Under the pieces are notes generated by a model that did not search any database, was not told the origin of the DNA, and saw nothing but the letters and a program-made list of their open reading frames with translations. This document shows positions 17,130-24,688 of a DNA stretch of 64,000 bases, piece by piece (the stretch's first letter is position 1; every line of letters starts with the position of its first letter). A program made the translations under genes and the position numbers. The DNA lies in the NCBI GenBank assembly GCA_964498125.1, contig CAZCGE010000134.1, positions 62,001-126,000 of the forward strand. Direction: 5' to 3'. Source of the stretch: CAMDBL01 sp964498125 (GTDB lineage Bacteria > Pseudomonadota > Alphaproteobacteria > Rhizobiales > Hyphomicrobiaceae).

Positions 17130-17142
17130 GGGGTCAGACCCC
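17130..17142. repeat. GGGGTCAGACCCC palindrome
   Basis: Short 13-bp palindrome of the window-wide family, in the spacer just before repeat copy 1. TGAG and CTCA flanks extend it imperfectly. Confidence 0.7.
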
Positions 17143-17186
17143 TCACATCGACGGTGGCGATCGAAGCGAGACGTCTGACGTGAGGA

Positions 17187-17375
17187 GTCTGAAACGAAAG
17201 AAACGCGGCAAGACCTCGGTGCCGGGCAAACTTCCCAGGTCCACCCATGCAAGTTCCCGCGCTTTTGGCATGTAACGTTATAACGCTGCATCGCGGAAGG
17301 CAGGAGCTGCAATTGTATCGGCGGGCGACTGCTTTCGTCATCGAGGGTCAGCGCAGCTGGTGTTCGGCTGGCCCC
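17187..17375 (+). repeat. 189-bp dispersed repeat, copy 1
   Basis: First of three copies of exactly 189 bp (others at 17575-17763 and 30940-31128), all in the same orientation and without indels relative to each other. About 60 bp at the left end and 65 bp at the right end are nearly identical; the centre varies but keeps TAACGTTATAACG. The element begins GTCTGAAACG and ends GGCTGGCCCC, with a terminal stem GGGTCAGC / GCTGGCCC. Confidence 0.88.
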
Positions 17376-17394
17376 ATACGCGCTAACATAAGAG

Positions 17395-17543
17395 TGCTAC
17401 CTATCGACTGCGTCCCCGGCCGAAGCGGCGGTGGCCGCGCAGGGCCGGGCTCTTCCCCATCTCAGAAGTGTAAAGACCCCGGATCTTCGCCCTCCGACCT
17501 CGCGGTCGGATCGCTTGTCCGGGGACGCAGAGGATAGGTTGCA
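17395..17543. repeat. 149-bp element with 25-bp terminal inverted repeats
   Basis: Bases 17395-17419 and the reverse complement of 17519-17543 agree at 22 of 25 positions, with a perfect CTGCGTCCCCGG / CCGGGGACGCAG core. An inner hairpin CCGACC-TCGC-GGTCGG lies near 17494-17509. It has the form of a small non-autonomous element and sits exactly between two 189-bp repeats. It has no coding capacity. Confidence 0.75.
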
Positions 17544-17574
17544 CCCTCCAACAGACCAAAGTTAGTGCGTATGG

Positions 17575-17763
17575 GTCTGAAACGAAAGAAACGCGGCAAG
17601 ACCTCGGTGCCGGGCAAACTTCCCAGGTCCACCCATGCACATTCCCCTGCCTGTAGCGTGTAACGTTATAGCGTTGTATAGAAGAAGGCAGGGGCTGCAT
17701 TTGTATCGGCGGGCGACTGCTTTCGTCATCGAGGGTCAGCGCAGCTGGTGTTCGACTGACCCC
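17575..17763 (+). repeat. 189-bp dispersed repeat, copy 2
   Basis: Same length and ends as copies 1 and 3. In this copy the centre can form a strong stem, CCCCTGCCT with AGGCAGGGG, around the TAACGTTATA motif. The right end reads CGACTGACCCC. It lies 9 bp past the stop of the acyl-CoA dehydrogenase gene, at the end of the operon that runs toward it. Confidence 0.88.
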
Positions 17764-17772
17764 GTTCACGGA

Positions 17773-18954
17773 TCACTTCAGAATCTTCTGCGCCACGCGC
17801 ATCTGCTGCACACTGTCGCCGGCGAGATGGCTCCAGATGAAGCTGTCGCGCACCAGTTTGTCGGCGTGCTCGTGCAGTTCCACGCCGGGCTGGTCGCAGA
17901 CATCCAGGAACAGCTCGGTCACCTCCTGGCCGACAAACGTCGAGTAGTTCATCACCAGGCCGGCGTTGGTGCCCTTGATCTTCTGGTCGTGCTCCCAGGC
18001 CGTGCGCATGACATAGGAGCGCAAAGCCTCGGTCAGCATCTTCATCTTGTTGATCTTGAGCTGGACGTTCTGCTGCTCCTTCAGCAGCTTGCCGCCCTGG
18101 CTGCGCGTCTTGGCCAGCGTGATCGCCTGCTCGCAGGCGTCGTCGCAGAAGCCCAGTGCGTTGGCGGCGAGTTCGAGATCACCGAACATGTCGCCCGAGT
18201 TGTCGCCGACCGAGCGCTTGAGGGCGCCGTTGACCTCGCCGAGGATGTCGGCGTGCGGCACGCGCGCGTTCTCGAAGATCAGCTCGGCGTTCTGATAAAA
18301 GCGCCAGCCGCTCTTGTTGAAAACCTTGCCGATGCGAAAGCCGGGCGTGTCCTTCGTGACCACGAAGGTGGTCACGCCGTCGCGCATGTGCACGTTGGGA
18401 TCGGTGCGGGCGTTGAGGAAGAACAGCTTGCCGACGCTGCCGTTGGCGATGAACGCCTTCTCGCCGTTGAGGATCCAGGTGTCGCCCTCGCGCACGGCGC
18501 TGAGCCGCATGCCGGACTTGATCGACTCCGGCGGCAGGCGGTTGTCGGAGCCGCCGATGTGCTCGGTGGAACCCATGCCGAGCACATAGGTGTCGTCGGC
18601 CATGAAGGGAGCGAGGAAGCGCTTCTTCTGCGCCTCGGTGCAGGCTTGCGAGATCAGGTGGCTCCATTTCCAGCACTGGCTGAACGCCTTCGACATGGCG
18701 CTGTCGGCCTTAGCGAGCTCGGCCATGACGACCGCCTGGGTGACGAAGTCGATCTCGTGGCCGCCGAACGCTTTCGGCACGCAGGACGTGCGCAAGCCGA
18801 GCTTGGAGCCGGCCTTGATGATGTCCCAGTCCCAGGTGCCGAACGCATCCAGGATCCGGTCGCGCTTCAGCGAATTGGGCCTCAGCACCTCGGCGCCGAA
18901 CTTGCGCGCCTTCATTTGCCAGGCCGACTGTTCTTCGTTGAGTTTGAAGTCCAT
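17773..18954 (-). CDS. Acyl-CoA dehydrogenase (operon gene 4)
   Basis: A 393-residue protein starting MDFKLNEEQSAWQMKARKFG. It has the acyl-CoA dehydrogenase layout: N-terminal helices, middle beta domain (GMGSTEHIGGSDN in place of the common TEP.aGSD signature, then WILNGEKAFIANG), and C-terminal helical domain (TRSQGGKLLKEQQNVQLKINKMKM). The usual C-terminal EGT-type segment is altered (VCDQPGVELHEHADKLVRDSF), so the catalytic base may differ from the classical Glu. Last gene of the minus-strand operon starting with the dehydrogenase at 22478; probably acts with the adjacent paralogue as a heteromeric enzyme. Confidence 0.82.
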   Translation of the reverse strand: MDFKLNEEQSAWQMKARKFGAEVLRPNSLKRDRILDAFGTWDWDIIKAGSKLGLRTSCVPKAFGGHEIDFVTQAVVMAELAKADSAMSKAFSQCWKWSHLISQACTEAQKKRFLAPFMADDTYVLGMGSTEHIGGSDNRLPPESIKSGMRLSAVREGDTWILNGEKAFIANGSVGKLFFLNARTDPNVHMRDGVTTFVVTKDTPGFRIGKVFNKSGWRFYQNAELIFENARVPHADILGEVNGALKRSVGDNSGDMFGDLELAANALGFCDDACEQAITLAKTRSQGGKLLKEQQNVQLKINKMKMLTEALRSYVMRTAWEHDQKIKGTNAGLVMNYSTFVGQEVTELFLDVCDQPGVELHEHADKLVRDSFIWSHLAGDSVQQMRVAQKILK

Positions 18955-18980
18955 GGGGGAAATCCTCGGTGTTGGCGGAG

Positions 18981-18993
18981 GGGGTCTGACCCC
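18981..18993. repeat. GGGGTCTGACCCC palindrome between two acyl-CoA dehydrogenase genes
   Basis: 13-bp palindrome in the 38-bp gap between operon genes 3 and 4, touching the stop codon of gene 3. Part of the family that punctuates this operon. Confidence 0.75.
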
Positions 18994-20180
18994 TATTCCC
19001 GCCGGTAGCCGGCGATGGCTTCGGCGATGATGAGCTTGGTGTCGGCGACACCGGCGCCGGCGTGCAGGCACATGCGCGCATCCGCGATGTATTTCCACAG
19101 CGGCATGTCGCGCATCACGCCCATGGCGCCGAAGCACTCCGCGCAATCCTTGCTGGCGCGGTGGATCTGCTCGGCGACGAACACCTGCGCGATGGTCTCG
19201 TAGGGAATGTCGGCGGAGACACTGCCGTCGGACATGGCCTCGGGATGCTCGGACACCCAGGCGGCCTTCCAGATGGCATTGCGCGCCACGTCGAGCCGGA
19301 TCAGACTTTCTGCCAGCTTGGTGGCAATCGCCTGGTGCTCGATGATGCGCTTGGCGCCCTGCACGCGCATGCCGGCATATTCGACCGCGGCTTCGTAGGC
19401 GGCGCGACCGATACCGAGGTTGATGGCCTGGCGTGCCAGAGTCGAGCCGTTCAACATGACGCCCTCGCCGCCCTTGCCGAGCAACTGGTCGGCCGGCACG
19501 CGGCAGTCCTGCAACGTCACCTCGCCCATGGCGCCCATGAAGCGGCCGGCCGGCAGCGCCTTGACGCCGAGGCCCGGAGTGCCTGCGGGCACGATGAAAG
19601 TGGAGATGCCCTTGGCGCCGTCGACCTGGGCCTCGACCGCGAACAGCTTAGCGAACGGCGCATTGGCAACGGCGGCAGCGGTGCCGTTGAGCACGAAGTC
19701 GCCGCCCGCGGCCTTGGCCGTGATCGTCGCCTTCGCAGCCGTGACGGGGCTGTGATAGGTGGTGCCGAGTTCGGCCTGCGGTGTGCAAGCCGCATGTGCC
19801 AGGTGATAGCGATCATCGGCGATGAATGCGGGCAGATACTTGTCACGCTGCGCCTTGCTCATCGCCTTGCCAAAGAGCACCCGCGCAACAGCTGCAGTCT
19901 CCGCGAGGATGGCGGCGGCGTCGGGATCACCGACGGCGAGCTCCTCCGAGACGATGGCGGCGGTGAGCGCATCGGCGCCGGCCCCACCAAGGTCCTCGGA
20001 CAAGCGCAAGGCGCGCAGGCCCATCTGCGAGGCCTGGTCGATCTGCGGCCACAGCGGGCTGCGATCGAGGGCCTCCATGCGTGCCGGCCTGATCGATGCC
20101 GGCTTCAGTTCCTTGGTAACGAAATCGCGAACTGTGTCGCGGATCTCGATCTGCTCGGGGCTCAGTCGGAGATTGTACAT
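18993..20180 (-). CDS. Acyl-CoA dehydrogenase (operon gene 3)
   Basis: A 395-residue protein from MYNLRLSPEQIEIRDTVRDF. Acyl-CoA dehydrogenase fold: LGGAGADALTAAIVSEELAV, a middle domain with FVLNGTAAAVANAPFAKLF and TLQDCRVPADQLLG, and the C-terminal IIEHQAIATKLAESLIRLD and CFGAMGVMRDMPLWKYIAD. The FAD/substrate signature is weak (HAACTPQAELG), as in subunits of two-component acyl-CoA dehydrogenases. The neighbour 17773-18954 is a likely partner. A longer frame to 20252 translates palindrome DNA and is not credible as the start. Confidence 0.82.
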   Translation of the reverse strand: MYNLRLSPEQIEIRDTVRDFVTKELKPASIRPARMEALDRSPLWPQIDQASQMGLRALRLSEDLGGAGADALTAAIVSEELAVGDPDAAAILAETAAVARVLFGKAMSKAQRDKYLPAFIADDRYHLAHAACTPQAELGTTYHSPVTAAKATITAKAAGGDFVLNGTAAAVANAPFAKLFAVEAQVDGAKGISTFIVPAGTPGLGVKALPAGRFMGAMGEVTLQDCRVPADQLLGKGGEGVMLNGSTLARQAINLGIGRAAYEAAVEYAGMRVQGAKRIIEHQAIATKLAESLIRLDVARNAIWKAAWVSEHPEAMSDGSVSADIPYETIAQVFVAEQIHRASKDCAECFGAMGVMRDMPLWKYIADARMCLHAGAGVADTKLIIAEAIAGYRRE

Positions 20181-20199
20181 TTGGGGTCCTTTCGTAGTC

Positions 20200-20250
20200 G
20201 GGGTCAGACCCGTCCCGCCGGAGGCGGGCAAGATCGGGGGGTCTGACCCC
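20200..20250. repeat. Long-form palindrome, GGGGTCAGACCC ... GGGGTCTGACCCC with inner hairpin
   Basis: Outer arms at 20200-20211 and 20238-20250 enclose a perfect inner hairpin CCCGCC-GGA-GGCGGG (20214-20228). A near copy of the whole arrangement is at 62216-62267. It lies 19 bp before the start codon of operon gene 3. Confidence 0.8.
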
Positions 20251-20274
20251 ATGTCGGATCGTAGTGATTGAGCA

Positions 20275-20301
20275 GGGGTCAGACCCGCGGGGTCTGACCC
20301 C
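20275..20301. repeat. 27-bp palindrome, GGGGTCAGACCC-GC-GGGGTCTGACCCC
   Basis: Second palindrome in the 126-bp gap between operon genes 2 and 3, five bases past the stop of the Bug-receptor gene. It could act as a terminator or RNA-stabilising hairpin. Confidence 0.8.
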
Positions 20302-20306
20302 GTCCG

Positions 20307-21284
20307 TCACTGCTTCATCTTGATTCCTGCGTCGTCGATGATCTTGTTCCACTTGGTGATCTGGGCGGCCATGAAGGTATCGAGTTCAGCGCCGGACATC
20401 GGCCAGGCGACGACGCTCTGCTTCTCGAGCGCGGCGATGACCTCCGGCTCCTTGAGAATCGCCAGCATTTCGTCCGACATCCGCCTGACGATGGCGGCCG
20501 GCGTTCCCTGCGGGGCGATCACCGCGGTCCAGGGCGCCATGTCGAATCCCGGCAGCGTGTCGGCGATGGTCGGAATGTCTGGGGCATTTTTCAACCGTGT
20601 CAGCTCGGCGACGCCGAGCCCGCGCAACTGGCCACCCTCGACCAGTGGCAGCAGCGTCTGCACGTTGTTGATATGCACCTGCACGGCGCCCTGCACGATG
20701 GCCTGCACCGCTGGCGTTGTTCCCGTGGTCGGCACGTGCACCATGTTGATGCCAGCGCCCTTCATGAAGAACTCGGTGGCGAGATGGCCGAAGTTGCCAT
20801 AGCCCGGCGAGGAGAAGTTGAGGACGCCCGGCTGCTCCTTGGCAAGCTTGATCAGCTCGGCGGTCGTCTTCACCGGCACCGAAGGATGCACGACCAGGAT
20901 CGCCGGCAGCTTCATGATCATGCCGACGCCGACGAAATCCTTGGTGGTATCGTAGGGCAGCCGCTCCTTGTAGAGGCCGTGGTTGTAGACCAGCGGCCCG
21001 TCAGAGGCGGTCGCAATGGTGTAGCCGTCGGGCGCGGACTGCTTGACGGCCTGCAGGCCGACCAGGCCGTTGGCGCCGGCGCGGTTCTCGACGAACACGT
21101 TCGCCTTGAGGCGGTCGGACAGGTGCTTGGCGATCAGGCGGCCCGAATAGTCGGTGCCGCCACCAGCCGGGAACGGCACGATCATCCTGATCGGCTTGTC
21201 GTTGGGCCATTCGGCCGCTGCCGTGCCCGCGATCAGGGCCAGGGTCATGGCCGCCAGCGCGGCTCGTCCGATCGTGTTCAGCAT
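20307..21284 (-). CDS. Periplasmic Bug/TctC-family solute receptor (operon gene 2)
   Basis: A 325-residue protein with a signal peptide (MLNTIGRAALAAMTLALIAG, cleaved after GTAAA). The Bug/TctC fold is shown by KPIRMIVPFPAGGGTDYSGRL, VENRAGANGLVG, YTIATASDGPL, NFSSPGYGNFGHLATEFF and DIPTIADTLPGF. Such receptors bind carboxylates or other small organic acids in the periplasm for a tripartite carrier or for sensing. No membrane subunits are adjacent, so it may work with the distant tctBA or be orphan. Likely imports the substrate for the operon's dehydrogenases. Confidence 0.88.
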   Translation of the reverse strand: MLNTIGRAALAAMTLALIAGTAAAEWPNDKPIRMIVPFPAGGGTDYSGRLIAKHLSDRLKANVFVENRAGANGLVGLQAVKQSAPDGYTIATASDGPLVYNHGLYKERLPYDTTKDFVGVGMIMKLPAILVVHPSVPVKTTAELIKLAKEQPGVLNFSSPGYGNFGHLATEFFMKGAGINMVHVPTTGTTPAVQAIVQGAVQVHINNVQTLLPLVEGGQLRGLGVAELTRLKNAPDIPTIADTLPGFDMAPWTAVIAPQGTPAAIVRRMSDEMLAILKEPEVIAALEKQSVVAWPMSGAELDTFMAAQITKWNKIIDDAGIKMKQ

Positions 21285-21308
21285 GCAGTTTTCCTCCGCT
21301 TCGTGGAC

Positions 21309-21334
21309 GGGGTCAGACCCTTGGGTCTGACCCC
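21309..21334. repeat. 26-bp palindrome of the GGGGTCAGACCC family
   Basis: GGGGTCAGACCC-TT-GGGTCTGACCCC, perfect arms, in the gap between operon genes 1 and 2, 25 bp before the Bug-receptor start. Confidence 0.82.
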
Positions 21335-21360
21335 TTATTCGAACCACCTGTAGCCATGAA

Positions 21361-21408
21361 GGGGTCAGACCCAAGGGTCTGACCCCGCCCGTTGCAGGGT
21401 CTGACCCC
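21361..21408. repeat. Palindrome plus extra half-copy
   Basis: 21361-21386 is GGGGTCAGACCC-AA-GGGTCTGACCCC. A further half, GGGTCTGACCCC, follows at 21397-21408, nine bases before the stop codon of operon gene 1. Three half-sites in tandem make this the densest site in the window. Confidence 0.82.
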
Positions 21409-21416
21409 ATCCCTCG

Positions 21417-22478
21417 TCACATCTTCAATACCGCCTCGGCCATGGCGTCACCCATTTGCGACGTCTTCGCCGTACCGCCGATATCAGCCGTGATCGTCCG
21501 GGCATCGGCGATCACCTTTTCGCAGGCGGCCAGCATCAATTCCGAGGCCTTGATCGCCTGCGGATTGTTGTGCTTGCGGCCGAGCCAGCCGAGCAGCATC
21601 TGCGTCGAGATGGTCATCGCGTAGGGATTGGCGATGCCCTTGCCGGCGATGTCGGGGGCCGAGCCGTGCGTGCACTGCGCCATCGCCTGCTTGGCGCCGA
21701 CGCACAGGCCGGGCGCCAGGCCGAGACCGCCGACCACGCCGGCGCCGATGTCGGAGAGGATGTCGCCGAACTGGTTGGTGGTGACGATCACGTCGTAGCG
21801 CATCGGGTCCATCGCCATCTTCGAGGCGACAGTGTCGATCAGGCCCTCGTTGTACTCGATGTCCGGGTACTCCTTGGCGACCTTGCGGCACTCCTCCGCG
21901 AACATGCCGCAGACCTGCTTGTAGACCGGCTCCTTGTGCGCAGCCGTCACCAACTTCCTCTTGCGCGTGCGGGCATACTCGAAGGCCTCGCGCGCGCAGC
22001 GGTTGGCGCCCTTGCGCGTGACGACGCGCATGCCGATGGCGATGTCGTCGTTGGGGCGGAACTCACCGGCGCCGGCGATCACCGTCTCGGAGTAGAGCAT
22101 GCCCTCGCTGATCTCGCGCACGGTGGCGAGATCGACGTTCTTGTGCACCGAAGGGATGTTCGGGAACGATTTCGAGGGGCGCAGCGCGGCAAACAGCTCG
22201 TATTTCTTGCGGATCGGTGGAAAGAACCAGGTCGCATCGTTGCGCGGGTAGGCGTTGTGGCCCACGGGGCCCAGGATCCAGCCGTCGATCTCGGACAAGG
22301 TCTTCTGCGTGATCTCGGGGAACGTCGTGCCGAACTCCTCGTGCGCCTTCTTGGCGATCGGCAGCGGCCTCCAATCGATGTCGAGACCGGCCTTGGAGGC
22401 GGCGGCCTTGGCCACCTTGACGGCTTCCGGCACCACTTCGAGGCCGATATCGTCGCCCAGCAGGATTCCAATTTTCAC
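21417..22478 (-). CDS. Isocitrate/isopropylmalate-family dehydrogenase (operon gene 1)
   Basis: A 353-residue NAD(P)-dependent beta-decarboxylating dehydrogenase. It starts MKIGILLGDDIGLEVVPEAVK, so the usual GDGIGPE reads GDDIGLE. It keeps the substrate Arg segment (ELFAALRPSK), EISEGMLYSE, and the metal-binding NQFGDILSDIGAGVVGGLGLAPG plus THGSAPDIAGKGIANP. The divergence from both LeuB and Icd suggests a different hydroxy-acid substrate, for example a tartrate- or methylmalate-like compound. First gene of a four-gene operon and divergent from an IclR regulator, which probably controls it. Confidence 0.8.
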   Translation of the reverse strand: MKIGILLGDDIGLEVVPEAVKVAKAAASKAGLDIDWRPLPIAKKAHEEFGTTFPEITQKTLSEIDGWILGPVGHNAYPRNDATWFFPPIRKKYELFAALRPSKSFPNIPSVHKNVDLATVREISEGMLYSETVIAGAGEFRPNDDIAIGMRVVTRKGANRCAREAFEYARTRKRKLVTAAHKEPVYKQVCGMFAEECRKVAKEYPDIEYNEGLIDTVASKMAMDPMRYDVIVTTNQFGDILSDIGAGVVGGLGLAPGLCVGAKQAMAQCTHGSAPDIAGKGIANPYAMTISTQMLLGWLGRKHNNPQAIKASELMLAACEKVIADARTITADIGGTAKTSQMGDAMAEAVLKM

Positions 22479-22588
22479 GGGCGTTTCTCCACGTTTTCAA
22501 TGTGTCGGCCGGTTTTGTCGCCGGCCATGCGCGCCAACCGCAATGCTGAAAGGCAAAGGCCGCGCTGTCGATTGACGTCCGGGCACCA

Positions 22589-22603
22589 TTCCGGTAAACG
22601 GAA
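22589..22603. promoter_or_regulatory. Candidate IclR-type operator
   Basis: TTCCG-GTAAA-CGGAA is an inverted repeat in the middle of the 240-bp divergent region between the dehydrogenase operon and the IclR gene. Its position fits binding by the adjacent regulator. There is no direct evidence of binding. Confidence 0.3.
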
Positions 22604-22718
22604 CACCATATCGCTGTTCGAAACGGTATCGGATGCCCCATACCTTGTCAAACACCCACGCAACGCGGCAAGCCGATCAGGCGGAAACGGCCGCGCCGGG
22701 CAAAGAGCAGATCGCCGC

Positions 22719-23525
22719 ATGACGACCGAGACTGGCACTGTCGCGCGCACCTTGCAACTTCTCGCCTGCTTCAGCGAGCAGACGGTGTGGCCGCTGGCGG
22801 CGCTGGCTCGCCGGCTCGAACTGCCGCGCAGCACAGTGCATCGGCTGTTGAACCTGGCGCGCGCAGAAGGCTTCGTCGACAGCGACGGGCAGGGCGTCTA
22901 CCGGCCGGGACTCGGGCTCTACCGCATGGCGGGACGTCTGGCGGTGGAGATGCCGCTGCGCCGCATTGCGCAGCCGCTGCTCGACGACTTCACGCGAACG
23001 TATGCGGAGACCTCGCTGCTGACGGTGCTCGATCGGGCCGCCTTGCAGATGTTCTTTGCCGCCAAGGCCGATGCGCCGGCGCAGATGCGCTACGTCATCG
23101 CCATGAACACGCTCGGCACGCTGGCTTGGGGCGCCTCCGGACGCGCCATTCTGGCCTTCCTGTCGCTCGAGGAGATCGCCGAGGTGACCGCCCGTGCCGA
23201 CCCATCGCCCGCCGATGGCCGGCCGCTCGACAGGAAGGAATTGAAGGCCTCGCTGGCCGAGATCCGCGCCAAAGGCCATGCCATCACGCATCATCAGCGG
23301 ACGCTGGAGGGCGTCGGCGTCGCCGTGCCGTTCTTCGATGCGAGCGGTCGCGTCGCCGGCAACGTCACGGTGACGGTGCCGCGCTTCCGCTTCCGCAAAC
23401 AGGATGCGCCGGCCTTCGTGCGCTCGTTGTCGGCGATGGCAGACGAGGTGTCGGCGGCGCTCGGCTCGAGTGCCGGCAAGCGGGCGGCAAAGCAGGCGTT
23501 GCCGGGACGGCCGTCGGCACCGTAG
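22719..23525 (+). CDS. IclR-family transcriptional regulator
   Basis: A 268-residue protein starting MTTETGTVARTLQLLACF. The N-terminal winged helix (PLAALARRLELPRSTVHRLL at about residues 25-44) and the C-terminal effector domain (residues 80-255: TLGTLAWGASGRAILAFL, TLEGVGVAVPFFDASGRVAG) are typical. IclR proteins sense small carboxylic or aromatic metabolites and often control a divergent catabolic operon; here that is the dehydrogenase/Bug/acyl-CoA dehydrogenase operon starting 240 bp away. A longer upstream open frame is antisense to the dehydrogenase gene and was not used. Confidence 0.88.
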   Translation: MTTETGTVARTLQLLACFSEQTVWPLAALARRLELPRSTVHRLLNLARAEGFVDSDGQGVYRPGLGLYRMAGRLAVEMPLRRIAQPLLDDFTRTYAETSLLTVLDRAALQMFFAAKADAPAQMRYVIAMNTLGTLAWGASGRAILAFLSLEEIAEVTARADPSPADGRPLDRKELKASLAEIRAKGHAITHHQRTLEGVGVAVPFFDASGRVAGNVTVTVPRFRFRKQDAPAFVRSLSAMADEVSAALGSSAGKRAAKQALPGRPSAP

Positions 23526-23560
23526 GATGCCGCGACCCTGCAATCGAGGAGCGCCCGCCG

Positions 23561-24286
23561 ATGTCCCTCACGATCCTTGCCGAGCTGGCGCCAACTGGCG
23601 TGCTGCGTGCCGGCATCAATTTGTCGAATTTCCTGCTGGTGACCGGCAAGAGCGCCAACGGTGATCCCGAAGGCGTGTCGCCGAGCATGGCCAAGGCGCT
23701 CGCCGACAAACTCGGTGTGCCCTTGAAGCTGGTGCCCTTCAAGTCGCCGGGGGAACTTGCCGACCAGGCTGGCAAGAACGTCTGGGACATCGGCTTGATC
23801 GGCGCCGAGCCGCAGCGCGCCGAGACGATCGCGTTCACCGCCGCCTACGTCGAGATCAAGTCGACCTACCTGGTGCCGGCGGGCTCGCCCCTGAAAAGCA
23901 TTGCCGACGTCGACGCCAAGGGCGTGCGCATCGCCGTCACGGGCCGCAGCGCCTACGGCCTTTGGCTCGACCGCAACATCAAAAACGCCGAGCTGGTGCG
24001 CACCGACACCATCGATGCCTCCTACGAGGTGTACGTGCGCGACAAATTGGAGGCGCTGGCCGGCCTCGAGCCGCGCCTGATCGAAGACCAGTTGAAGCAG
24101 CCGGGCTCCGTCATCCTGCCCGGCCAGTTTACCGCCGTGCAGCAGGCCATCGGCACGGCCAAGACGAATGCGGCCGGCGCGGCGTATCTCTCCCAGTTCG
24201 TCGAGGCGGCCAAGGCTTCCGGCCTGGTCGCCAGCTTCATCGCCCAGCACAAAGTCAAGGGTTTGTCGGTGGCGCCGAAGGGGTGA
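23561..24286 (+). CDS. Solute-binding-protein-like protein without signal peptide
   Basis: A 241-residue protein resembling family 3 extracellular solute-binding domains: VLRAGINLSNFLL, VSPSMAKALADKLGVPLKLVPFKSPGEL, WDIGLIGAEPQRAETIAFTAAYVEI, KGVRIAVTGRSAYGLWL. These normally bind amino acids for ABC transporters. Here the product starts MSLTILAELAPTGVL with no signal peptide, and GAGGAGCG precedes the start, so it is predicted to be cytoplasmic; an upstream extension is not supported. It follows the IclR gene by 35 bp and probably shares its transcript. Confidence 0.8.
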   Translation: MSLTILAELAPTGVLRAGINLSNFLLVTGKSANGDPEGVSPSMAKALADKLGVPLKLVPFKSPGELADQAGKNVWDIGLIGAEPQRAETIAFTAAYVEIKSTYLVPAGSPLKSIADVDAKGVRIAVTGRSAYGLWLDRNIKNAELVRTDTIDASYEVYVRDKLEALAGLEPRLIEDQLKQPGSVILPGQFTAVQQAIGTAKTNAAGAAYLSQFVEAAKASGLVASFIAQHKVKGLSVAPKG

Positions 24287-24289
24287 AAA

Positions 24290-24316
24290 GGCGTCTGACG
24301 CTCCGCGTCTGACGCC
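24290..24316. repeat. Variant palindrome, GGCGTCTGACGC ... GCGTCTGACGCC
   Basis: Derived from the GGGGTCAGACCC family with matched changes in both arms: GGGGTC has become GGCGTC and GACCCC has become GACGCC, so pairing is kept except at the centre. It begins three bases after the stop of the solute-binding-like gene. Confidence 0.65.
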
Positions 24317-24343
24317 TGGAACAGGTGGTGACGGCGTGCACAC

Positions 24344-24370
24344 GGTGTCAGACCCGGAGGGTCGGACACC
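24344..24370. repeat. Variant palindrome, GGTGTCAGACCC ... GGGTCGGACACC
   Basis: Another family member with matched outer changes (GGTGTC with GACACC) and one mismatch. Together with the copy at 24290-24316 it fills the gap between the convergent solute-binding-like and HigA genes and could serve as a two-way terminator. Confidence 0.65.
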
Positions 24371-24376
24371 GACGGC

Positions 24377-24688
24377 TCAGGCTTCGACCAGTTCGACCCG
24401 GATCGCGCGGCCGAGCACGCGTGCCGCGCGCTGCAGGGTCTCGAGCGTCACGTTGCCGGCGCGCGGATCGAGGAGTCGATCGAGTTGTGCGCGGCTCGTC
24501 TGCATGAGTTCGGCCATCCTGGCCTTCGTGATTTTCTTCTCGGCCATCGCCTGCTGCAGCTGCCAGGCGACGACCTCCTTGATGGCGGTGGCCTGGAGTT
24601 CATCGCGCACGCCCTCCTCCTCGAGGAATTCGTCGAGGGTCGATCCGTGCCGGGGATGGCGGCTCTTTTTCGCTGATCTGCTGGTCAT
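24377..24688 (-). CDS. HigA-type XRE antitoxin
   Basis: A 103-residue helix-turn-helix protein. A basic N-terminal tail is followed by ATAIKEVVAWQLQQAMAEKK and the helix-turn-helix ITKARMAELMQTSRAQLDRLLD (split at residues about 54-75), then VTLETLQRAARVLGRAIRVEL. It matches antitoxins paired with phage-derived Gp49/HigB toxins in toxin-first operons. Its ATG overlaps the toxin stop by 4 bp (ATGA). Its toxin gene is frameshifted, so the antitoxin may now stand alone as a regulator. Confidence 0.82.
   Translation of the reverse strand: MTSRSAKKSRHPRHGSTLDEFLEEEGVRDELQATAIKEVVAWQLQQAMAEKKITKARMAELMQTSRAQLDRLLDPRAGNVTLETLQRAARVLGRAIRVELVEA

Noticed and set aside
17007..17769. Minus-strand open frames in repeat copies 1 and 2 (peptides with RYNVT and GWTWEVCPAPRS)
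   Set aside because: The same frame in copy 3 (30940-31128) contains two stop codons, so the likeness is due to nucleotide conservation of the repeat rather than a protein.
20200..21408. Possible CRISPR array formed by the repeated palindromes
   Set aside because: Spacing is irregular, there are intact genes between the units, and no spacer-like unique sequences of constant length exist.
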